Assembly (NCBI GenBank): GCA_963930655.1 | Contig: OZ005618.1 | Span: 19,681,001 to 19,745,000 of the forward strand | DNA from: Myrica gale | Lineage: Eukaryota; Streptophyta; Magnoliopsida; Fagales; Myricaceae | Direction: 5' to 3' | DNA: 64,000 bases | Shown: positions 50,982-60,300 of the stretch, in pieces | Layout of the letters: every line of letters starts with the position of its first letter | Position numbering within the stretch: the stretch's first letter is position 1 | The notes under the pieces: generated by a model | What the model was told of the DNA's origin: nothing | The model's database searches: none | The model's input: only the letters and a program-made list of their open reading frames with translations | Position numbers and translations under genes: made by a program

Positions 50982-51370
50982 GGCATCTTCGTTTGCAAAA
51001 GTATTCTAGAATACAATAGGATTCAACAAAATTTACAAAACGACAAAATCTCAAAAATTTCTACACAAACAACAATACCTTTTACATAATCTCTAACAAC
51101 TTTTCACACAAACTCCAATACCTTTTAAAAAAATCGAAACAAATATTCTCTCTTTATACTTTTTCACCTAACTTCAATATTTTTCATTAAACAATTACAT
51201 CAAATCATCTCTCTCTACAACTTTTTACAAACTCTAACAAAAATTAAATATCTTTAAAACTTTTCACCAACTTTTACACAAAAGCCTATAAAAATCTAGT
51301 CTACATAAATATTTAAAATTCTATCAAAATTCTAAAAATCTTACAATTTTTTACAAAACAAACATCCCGT
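50982..51370. mobile_element. Tourist-like MITE inserted in PDR upstream copy 2
   Basis: Copy 1 reads tccatactaggaagtccc without interruption, while copy 2 has about 390 extra bases at this point. The insert starts gggcatcttcgtttgcaaaa and, read inverted, ends gggatgtttgttttgtaaaa, giving imperfect inverted repeats. Flanks are tta and gta, consistent with a degraded 3-bp duplication. The interior is AT-rich and non-coding. Confidence 0.7.
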
Positions 51371-52183
51371 AAGGAAGTCCGCAAAAGTCATTTATAGTGT
51401 TCATTTCTCTGGTCAGAGTTTGCAAGTTGTACATGCAAAATTGGACGAAAAAATCTTTCGTCATGCTTAAAATGGAGACCGAGTAAAAGTAATCCATGAG
51501 TACTATTCTATTAAGGTTGACATATTAATGTTCAGAGCAAGCATAATTTTCTATCTAAATTACATAATATAATTTAGAGATATACATCGCAAATTCATGT
51601 TGTTTGAAGTTAATATAAACTGTAAAAATTAACATATTATATTTGTCTCTTTCTCGAATTGTAGTACCACTACCAGAAAATTATAGATAATCTTAAAATT
51701 AAGTATATTTTCCGCACCTCCACTATTAAACTTATTACACTTTATACTTTAAACTATTAATTTCAATATATTTCAACCGAACTCTAACATAATACCCTGC
51801 ACGTCCACGTTTATTTAGTCAGATACGCTAAAATTTCCTTTCTACTATTATATAAACGTTCGAATTGGCTCAGCTGCGGGGAACGACATTTGTACCATAA
51901 CTTTGACGAACATGATGAAATAAATAAATAAATAAAAACACGTACAATAAAAAAGAAAGAAAAAAGAAACAAAATATAGTTTGGGAGAGAGAGAGAATGA
52001 AAGACATGCCTCTGCTTCTTCTTCTACTCTATATATACCTCTCCATGATCCCTTCATAAAAATATCTGTCTCCCTCTTCCCGTTTTCTCACTCACCAAAC
52101 ACGAGCGTAGAAAGATTGAACGTCAATCTCTACGCTTCATCGTGCATATTTGGTCAGCATTTCATATATTGGCGGATTCAGTT

Positions 52184-52507
52184 ATGGTGTTGATGGTTAA
52201 CATGTTGATGGCTGCTGATGGACGGCCAAGATTCAACCTTCAAGATCCAAGAGCTCATATAGTGTCACGTCATTTAATGAATCTTGACCCGCGCCCAACC
52301 TGTTTTCCATGTGACCCATTTCCCTTTAACCCATCAAAAAATTCAAACCAAGCTCCAGTACCGAAGAGCCTGAATCTGAAATTTTTGCTGCACAACCCAG
52401 CACCAAAGAGCCACCCAGCTCCGCCGTGCCGCCCATCTCCGTCTCTTCCTAAGCTTGTGAGGACATCCTTCAAGTGCTGCTGCAAGTGTTGCAAAATCTG
52501 GGGTTAA
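52184..52507 (+). CDS. Small hypothetical ORF downstream of the duplicated PDR promoter
   Basis: The ORF has 107 codons from ATG at 52184, about 150 bases downstream of the duplicated TATA box and leader. The product is proline- and serine-rich in the middle and ends in a cysteine cluster (CCCKCCKIW). I recognise no family. The region up to 52175 derives from the PDR leader, but this reading frame is unrelated to PDR. A 55/43-bp tandem duplication (52451-52505 and 52506-52548) covers its end. It could be a chance frame. Confidence 0.25.
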   Translation: MVLMVNMLMAADGRPRFNLQDPRAHIVSRHLMNLDPRPTCFPCDPFPFNPSKNSNQAPVPKSLNLKFLLHNPAPKSHPAPPCRPSPSLPKLVRTSFKCCCKCCKIWG

Positions 52508-52545
52508 GCTTGTGAGGACATCCTGCAAGTGCTACAAAATCTGGG

Positions 52546-54051
52546 GTTATGAAGATTTTGGGCGAACTCATCCCTACTCTGTACGTTCTTGAAAAGTAAG
52601 CTAATATATATAAATCTATCTTTTTCAATTTTCATTTTCCTCAAGTTTCCCCATTAAAGGTATGATGTATACCTTCACGCATAGAGTATGGAAAAATAAA
52701 TTTTGAGGTTTGGTGACGGAATTTGATGGTTCGGAGATTTGAGTTAAGAGTAGGCTGCGTATATATAAGGAGATGCAGCCTACCTGGGCAAGGCCTTCTC
52801 AACTCATCCATAAATATTTCTCTTGGTATAATCAAACAAAGCTTTATATTGTGAGTTGTTGCAGATTTTCATTTTCTTGCTTTATAATGGATTCCATACA
52901 CGTAGAAGATTTCTGGTCTATATTATTTTGTATTCCTTGCAATATATGCGTTGTGTTGTGCACTAGCGGGTTTTTGTTGGGTACATTTGAATAGAGGAGA
53001 TTGTTTGTTTCCAGTTTATGCAACATAATGTCCTTTTGTTTTCATAACAGAGGACGATATTTATTGTCTAGATTCTGGTCATAGTTACCACCATTATTGC
53101 TATGTTAACACTCAAATATAATAGCATCAACTCTTCAAAAGCAGCTACAAATGATGTTTGAACCAATAAAATTAAAGACACACAAAGCTTATTTGTAATA
53201 ATTTGCCTGAGACTTGAGTTGCCGAGACACCACAAATCAGACACTTAAGAAGTTCTTCAAAGTGTCATTTAAAGTCACCTCCACAGGTATGAAGTTAAAG
53301 CCCAAACTTTCTGCCTTCTCCTTAGACACCGTGTAGATTAACAGCAAAGGCGTGTCATCTTTGCTGCAAAAGGCAAGTATTAGGCAATTATGTTAAATTT
53401 CAACCAAACTTGTAGTTGACATAGATTGTGAAAATGACTAACCTATCGGCAGGTCCTAGATTCCAATTCGAGTATCTTTGATGCTTTAGTTGTAAAAAAC
53501 AAAGTTTAAAACAATCAGTTTGAGGTAATGGAGCAAATCAGAAACTCAAAATATATGTTTCCATACTATTTATCATTGACATTCAATAAATGCCAGAATA
53601 TCAAACAGAGATGACTCTGCATTTGTGTCATTGAACAGTGGAGACATTAAGCAATCATACTATTTGAAAGGAAAAAAGAAACTCCAGTACACGTGGGAAA
53701 AAATCAAGCACCACACTATGTCATAGCTTGAGAACCTATATAACCAAGGGCCACATTAATAAGGCAACAAAGAAACTACATAAGGTACAACGATTTGGAA
53801 TGGCAGCAGATAAAAATTAACCAAAAATTATATATACGTAGTCTACTCTTAACTCAAATCTCCGAACCATCAGATTCCGTCACCAAACCTCAAAATTTAT
53901 TTTTTCCATAGTCTATGCGTGAAGGTTTACATCAAACCTTTAATGGGGAAACTTGAGGAAAATGAAAATTGAAAAAGATGGATTTATATATATTAGCTTA
54001 CTTTTCAAGAACGTACAGAGTAGGGATGAGTTCGCCCAAAATCTTCATAAC
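52546..54051. mobile_element. Inverted-repeat element with long TIRs (Mutator-like, Pack-MULE candidate)
   Basis: Bases 52546-52768 and 53828-54051 are inverted copies of about 223 bp with few differences. The outer ends read gttatgaagattttgggcg and the inner ends cgtatatataa. The 1.5-kb unit has no transposase. The interior carries a gene fragment with intron and splice sites. Long TIRs plus a captured gene piece suit a Pack-MULE, but no 9-11 bp target duplication is visible. Confidence 0.75.
53237..53489 (-). pseudogene. Captured 3' end of a cinnamoyl-CoA-reductase-like gene
   Basis: Two exon pieces are readable on the minus strand. The upstream piece, ending at 53443, reads RYSNWNLGPAD and is followed by GTTAGT. 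A 79-bp intron ends in TTTTGCAG. The last piece (53363-53237) reads IYTVSKEKAESLGFNFIPVE and ends at a TGA. The splice keeps frame. The pattern matches the C-terminus of plant CCR/dihydroflavonol-reductase-like NADPH oxidoreductases of the extended SDR type. The catalytic and cofactor-binding parts are absent, so only the last exons were captured. Confidence 0.7.
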
Positions 54052-54059
54052 TCATATAT

Positions 54060-55310
54060 TAAAAATAGAGAAAAATACGGTAGATACAAACCAGAAAAAA
54101 CGTTCAAAGGCCAGCGAAAAAGCCTAAACAGATATAGAGGCCCTACAATAAGCTGAATCCGAATATTTGGAAACCAATCCGGCCACAAGTGTTGGATCCA
54201 AGAACAACCACAAACCGACTTCAAGAGCCGGAATACAAAACAACCACAAGGATCTAGACACAAGACAATCGCCGCACATGATGACGTCGGTTTCCATTGC
54301 AGGAAAGGCGGTCAAAGCAATGATCCGACTCCCTCAAGAAAATCTTCAAGCTATAACCGGCTTCATAGATGGGAGGAGAGAAGAAGACAGCTTCGGGTGG
54401 CACAACACAACGGCGACTGGAGCCATCAGAGAAAATCAGCTGAATTTGTCCAGAAAGAGAAGGGAAGAGGCAGGGAACCTGCAAAGCTAATGAACAGGGG
54501 ATGGAGCAAAAACTTCCTGCATGTGAGTGGAACGCGCGCGGGGGCCTCCATGGGCCGACAGATGGACGTCGTACTGGCATTGATAGGACACGGGGAGATG
54601 CCACAACTGGCGGGATAGAGCATGTCCTCTAAAACATGGCTAAAATAGCCAAGTTGAAGGTGAAACAGATCGTACGCGGGAGATCCACACGTGTGCATGG
54701 GAGCACTTGTGGCGTCACGCATCGACCGTTCACCACCAATCTTGGCCATAAATGATTTCCGGGGGGCGAGGCTTCCATCCATGATGGTCGTGCACAAAAA
54801 AGACCACTAAAGACTCTGGGATCTAGCATTCTTTGATTCCAAAAAAAAGGGCCAAAAAAATTGGCTTAAAACGCCTAGAAACAAGCCTAAAAAGAGCACT
54901 ATGAAAAGTGGAGGGGAGGCGCTAGAGCCCCTCCCCTTATCTAGAATGGAAAAGGACTGTACGTAGGAGATCCACACGTGTGCATGGGTGCACGTGCGGC
55001 GTCACGCACCAGCCGTTCACCACCGATCTTGGCCAGAAATGATTTCAGGGGGCGAGGCTTCCATCCATGATGGTCGTGCACAGAAAAGACCACCGGAGAC
55101 TCCGGGATCTAGTCTTCTTTGATTCCAAAAAAAAAGGCCAAAAAAATTGGCTGAAAATACCTAGAAACAGGCCTAAAAAGAGCACTACGAATAGTGGAGG
55201 GGAGGTGCTAGAGCCCCTCCCCTTATCGGAAATGGGGGTGGGGCGAGGGAAGATTCCTCAAGAGGGACTAGCAAAAGGCTTCCGAGATGATCCTTTTGTG
55301 ATTATATGTT
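54060..55310. repeat. GC-richer block with a 278-bp tandem duplication
   Basis: Units 54672-54949 and 54959-55235 match along their length with scattered substitutions. Both contain gagatccacacgtgtgcatg, gcgaggcttccatccatgat and a cctaaaaagagcact phrase. The part before (54100-54620) has open frames of about 100 codons on both strands that I cannot assign. Bases 55256-55299 match 27703-27745. It may be a LINE 5' region or another repeat; the family is unknown. Confidence 0.6.
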
Positions 55311-56117
55311 AATTTATGCATTAAAGTTAGGGATAGGTTGGTGTTTTATAGAATCCAAACTTGCTAGATCGAATTTCATTATTTGATCACCTAATTTCTA
55401 ATTATTCTTTATGTCTATGCAAATTAAGTTCCAGCTTTTCTAACTCTTTCTACACCTATATGTTGCTTTCTTATAACACCTATATTCAAAAAAATCCAAC
55501 TAATTTAGAATAATTAAAACATTAGTGAAGATTATCATAAATAAACCGATATTAATATATGAGGACAAACAGCACATCCCTCAAATTAATTTGCATAATT
55601 ATGTTACATTAGCTATATTCAAATCTATGACCACTAATTAATCTACAAACTATGATTAATTTAAGATCTAACGTAACTAAAACACCCTTATCTGCATGAG
55701 GTTGAACTTGTTATTCAACCTTTAACCCATTACGTAAGGAAGGAGGAGATGGATGGGTCCTGAAAATGTTGATGCTCACCTTTTTGTCCAAAACTGGTGG
55801 TGCATCGATTTGGTGATTTAGACATGTGGCTTCTTGAGTGACAAATTTAACGTAAGAGGAAATATTTTCTGAAAAAAAAAAGACACGAGGAAATACTTCA
55901 GTATGCAACTTTAGATTCATTGACTGATAGGCTTGCCTCACATTTTCCAGTGACAGACATTCTTTGTGGATATTTCTTCCTAAATCAGATCACAACTTTC
56001 CATGGAAAACCAATGCTACTGAGAAAGAAATCACGAAGTATAGCAAATTCAAGAGAAAATATTTTTGAATAATTACAACACACAAACACTCATCTAAAAT
56101 TTCATTAATAGCACGTC
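55311..56117. other. Downstream flank of the DUF662 gene
   Basis: AT-rich with no recognised gene. The part near 56117 should contain the 3' UTR of the minus-strand gene. Confidence 0.5.
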
Positions 56118-57857
56118 TTATTTCAGGGTATCCACATTTTTGCTGAGCTCGTCCAGCTTCTTCAGTCTGAGTTTCTCACTTTCCGTCACCAGCTGAAGAA
56201 ATTTAAGTCCATTCCAAGAGGAAAAGAAAAAGGAGAAAACTAATTAAATGTTAGTAAATCAAAGAATGAAAATTTGACCATAAAACTATCACAGAATTTG
56301 GCTGGAAGCTTTCCCTTATGGCCATAATGAAAATTTCTAGCTCTATACAAGTATTTACCTCCATTAATTTGGTAACTAGCTGAGATTTTTCTCTGTTCTT
56401 CTCATTGAAAGTCTCAAGGGCTTCCTTGTATTCTCTCTCCTGCAGCAGAAAAAAGCTTTTAGAGGAACTTCAGAAAAGGAGAACATATCTTTGAAATGAT
56501 TCAGGGGTAATAAATATCATGAAGAAAGAAGCTTGCATGAGGCATTTAATTGTGTGCCGTAGAAGTTATCTATCTCATTTCCATTTTGATTATAGGTAGG
56601 ATTTATTTGAGAAATAATTAAGTATCTGTTACTTCATCTGCATTGATATTCTGTACTTCCGAATTATAGTTTTCAACAACTATTTTAATGTGCTGATTAC
56701 TTTCAGTACGGCAGTGCTGTCGATTGATCATCAAGTTCTTCTTACACGAAATTTTTTTTTTATAACCCAAAAGCTCTCAAGGTTGGGTCACTTCTTCCGC
56801 GTTGGGACATGTGAACTTGGGACATGTGAAAACCCAAGCCGTTGCCTTACCACCAGACTAAACCCATGGGGTAGTCTGACACGGAATTTATTAACGTGAA
56901 ACACCATGGAAATGGTTTCATCTCCAAGGCTCAATCAGATACCTCTTGGCTCGTGCTCTTAGAAAACAGCCGCTTAATCTGAAATCAGTAAAGAATCTAG
57001 CTAGAAAACATCCAACAGATGAGGAAAAAGAAACCAAAAAACTCCCACCTTCTTTTGGCAGCTCTGTCCCAGTGGCTTTAACTCTTTGTTAACTGCATCA
57101 ATCCTCTTTCGAACAACTGCGAGTTCTCTCCTCATTGGATCTGTGAGAGCCTCAAGCTCCTAATAGATTTTAGTTTTCCAAACAATACGATATTACATCA
57201 CTGATCACAGTTTTTGTGGGAGTTCAAAGTTTATTCACAATCATGCACATGCCAACATTGCAGGTTGCGAAAGAACAAAAAAAATATAAAAAACCACACC
57301 AAAATCGTCTGCAAGTTTTTGGAAATTATCTGGTAGGTTGCTCAAAGGAAGTGGTATAAGCATAGAGAGAGTCGTGTTTCAGCATAAACCATTTGAACAC
57401 AACTTTCTGAGACAGTTCTAGTCTCTAGAGCTGTCAACTGGCAATGAAACTGAGCATCAGATCCTACACCATTTTCATATCAACTCATGCAATACCTCCA
57501 CTAATTTTATGTTGCATTATTGATGGGGAATAGTTAAATTCATGATAACTTTGCTTTTAGTGCAGACCCAGATATGCGATTGTTACAATCTTGTCAACTT
57601 ACTTCCCGAATCTCGGCCAGGCGCTTAGTTGCTTCTTCGGCACGGCCCAAGTGAGCATGCACCTTATCCCTCACCTCCATCTTCTTCTTCTCAATTTCTT
57701 CTTCCTTTGCGCGGAACATCGCCAGTGCAGACCGCGACATATCCTCTTCCTTGTCCTCCTTTGTTGGGCTCCCATTACAGCTGATAATTCCCGAGATCTT
57801 CATCCGCTGGATCTGTGAATGTTGCTGCTCCAACAACTGCTGCTTCGGCGTTGCCAT
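56118..57857 (-). CDS. RAB6-interacting golgin-like protein (DUF662), four exons, intact
   Basis: The exons are 57857-57603, 57159-57049, 56439-56359 and 56192-56118, all phase 0, giving 173 residues. Key stretches are DMSRSALAMFRAKEEEIEKK in exon 1, LEALTDPMRRELAVVRKRID and VNKELKPLGQ in exon 2, EREYKEALETFNEKNREKSQ in exon 3, and LRLKKLDELSKNVDTLK in exon 4. The protein is almost wholly charged alpha-helix with heptad character, so it should form a coiled coil. The family is annotated in plants as RAB6-interacting golgin (DUF662), by analogy to animal GORAB; the actual role in plants is unclear. The ATG at 57857 is the first in-frame ATG; the frame is open further upstream, but without another ATG. 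Confidence 0.9.
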
Positions 57858-58046
57858 TGCTGCCTCCCCTGCAACCTTCTTCCCTGATTCGTAACTCCGT
57901 ACTATTTTCTCTCTTCTTTTTGGTCTTTTTACTGTAGAATAATGGTTCTCTTTCTCCTCTTTTAGGTGGCTATGAGCATGGCTGGCTTTAAAGGTATGGA
58001 ACAACTAGCTAACTTTACAACCAATATTAGAATAAGAAAATAAAAT

Positions 58047-58234
58047 GACCAAAATACCAGCCCACTTTGTAATCATAAAGATACAGTAGATTGTATTTGG
58101 TTGAATCAAGATCTACCCAAATACATTATATCTTCCTTCCGACCAAAATACCAGCCCACTTTGTAATCATAAAGATACAGTAGATTGTATTTGGTTGAAT
58201 CAAGATCTACCCAAATACATGATATCTTCCTTCC
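58047..58234. repeat. 94-bp perfect-length tandem duplication upstream of the DUF662 gene
   Basis: Unit 1 (58047-58140) and unit 2 (58141-58234) differ only at one base (acattatatc versus acatgatatc). They lie about 190-380 bases upstream of the start codon, so they may be part of the promoter. Confidence 0.95.
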
Positions 58235-58945
58235 GACTTTACTCGAAAGCCTTCTCAATTAACACCATCAAAGCTGTTTGCATTGGAAGCTGACGTTGTA
58301 GAATGGTATACAAATTACCCAAGGCTGCAGTACAAATTTCTTACATTCAGCTTTCCTTTTTACTTTAACTGGTGTAAAACTTGGTGATCAAGGATCGAGA
58401 TGGAACTCTTTTTGGTTGGGTAGCTATTTTCTGAAGTTGGTATATTGGCAAATTCAACTAACTGCCGCTGTTCATCTCACATGGGATCCACATTTTATCG
58501 AATATAAAACTAGCTATATGCAGACCAGTAGTTCATAAATCTTTAGTTTATTTGCAAATAAATGAGGAACAATCAGTGTTTAAGTAAATGTTTTTACTTG
58601 TACTTGGTTTAGGAATGATGCAATTAGGTATAAACTGGCTAAATACTCTTAAAGATTGTTGGTAATTATTTTATTTTATTGAGGAAGGGTGCTTGGGGTG
58701 GAAGTTTTGTTTACGGAGTGGACAGTAAGAGCTCACCTACAAAAAAAGCATGACCGAGTTATACTTAGGAGACAAGACACAGTAGGAGAGATTGGCAGCA
58801 GCTAAGCTAGCTGCCTTTATCCATATGATTACCCTTACAGCTTGGACTTCAAGAAAGAATACCCACTTAATAAAACTATGTTAGAGTTCCATATCGCCAA
58901 GCGCTCTTAGAACAAGTTCATTGGGTGCGATGTCGATTTTCATAA
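58235..58945. other. Intergenic sequence before the copia element
   Basis: No gene or element recognised. Confidence 0.5.
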
Positions 58946-58950
58946 AAGAC

Positions 58951-59270
58951 TCTTGAATAATAAACTTTAATTCAATAAAGTGTTGTGTCTTTTGGGAGAT
59001 TCATGAACTAGTGTAGGTTCATCTTGAAAGTAGTAATACATGTATTTGGGTATTCATGTATTTGGGGTATTCATGTACTTGGGGTATTCATGTATTTGGG
59101 TAGTTCATGTATTTAGAGTTAATGCTAGGTGTAATCATAAGCCTATAAATACTCATGTATGCATTGACACAAAGAAAGCCATTGAGAAGCAATACAGTGA
59201 AAGAAAATTTCAGAAATAGTATCTCTTCACTCTTCCCTCTAGAATAGAATTCCTTCTCTTTTCTCCAACA
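58951..59270 (+). repeat. 5' LTR of the copia element
   Basis: 320 bp. It differs from the 3' LTR at four positions that I can see, including the second base (TC instead of TG). It contains five spaced copies of a tattcatgtatttgggg-like phrase and a TATA-like cctataaatac near 59140. Confidence 0.95.
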
Positions 59271-59305
59271 AAGTGGTATCGGAGCGAGGTTTCTTGATCT
59301 GGAAG

Positions 59306-60300
59306 ATGGCCAACTCAACGTTTCCGTTTCAATTTCCGCATTTGACGAAGGAGAACTATGAAAATTGGTGCATTCGTATGAAGGCTTTGCTTGGATCCCA
59401 AGATGCATGGGAAATTGTAGAGAAAGGCTATGACGAGCCGAGAGATGAAGCTTCGTTGAGTCCCAATCAAAGGGATAATATGCAGAAGACGCGGAAGAAG
59501 GACCAGCAAGCTCTCACACTCATCCATCAATGTTTGGATGAAGCCATGTTCGAGAAAGTGGCTAATGCCACTACTTCCAAGCAAGCATGGGAGATCCTTC
59601 AGAACTCCTATCAAGGAGTTGATAAAGTGAAGAAGGTGCGCCTTCAGACGCTACGAGGAGAGTTCGAGGTCCTGCGTATGCAAGAATCTGAGGCGATTGC
59701 AGATTATTTTTCGAGGGTGTTGGCCATTGTGAATCAAATGAGGAGGTATGGAGAAAATATGGAGGACGTCCGGGTGATTGAGAAGATTCTTCGCTCGTTG
59801 CATTCGAAGTTCGATTATATTGTGGTGGCTATTGAAGAGTCGAAAGATTTGGAGACGATGGCGGTTGATCAACTCATGGGCTCTCTCCAAGCCCATGAAG
59901 AAAGACTTAAGAAGAAGGAAGAACCTGTTGAGCAGGTTCTAGCCACCAAGCTCTCTGTGAAAGACGAAGAGCGTGATAAAAGTCAACAAGGAAGAGGACG
60001 CGGACGTGGCCAAGGTAGAGGAAGAAGAGGAGGAGGAAGAGGCCAAGGTAGACAAAATAATCAAAATGCCAACTAAGAAGAAAGAGGTCAATCCTCAAGA
60101 GGCCGTGGAAGAGGAAATTACTCAAGGCAAAATGGAAGGCAATATGACAAGTCCAAAATTCGATGTTTCAATTGTCAAAAGTATGGTCATTATTCTTCGG
60201 AGTGTTGGAATTCTCCTAGCAATGTTGAAGAGAAGGCTAATCAAGTTGAGAACGAGGAAGTGGAGCCTACGTTGTTGCTAGCCTACAAAGGAGAAGATAC
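59306..60300 (+). pseudogene. Copia gag (UBN2-type) with zinc knuckle, one in-frame stop
   Basis: The gag begins [20 protein letters not shown] at 59306. It contains [27 protein letters not shown] and an arginine/glycine-rich tract near 60000. A TAA at 60074-60076 interrupts the frame, but the reading continues in phase to a CCHC knuckle [14 protein letters not shown] near 60165. It would form the virus-like particle in an active element. Confidence 0.9.

Larger units (their letters stand above)
49895..52175 (+). repeat. PDR upstream region and leader, copy 2, without the PDR coding sequence
   Basis: Ordered blocks match copy 1 at 16540-18985: the attttaggcaagttgtggga block, tcgtggtatct near 50855, the gagtttgcaagttgtacatg block at about 51416, the ggctcagctgcg block near 51867, and the leader with gagcgtagaaagattgaacg at about 52102 through gcatatttggtcagcatttc. 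Homology stops near 52175, before the PDR start codon. Two inserts absent from copy 1 interrupt it (about 50015-50845 and 50982-51370). Confidence 0.85.
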
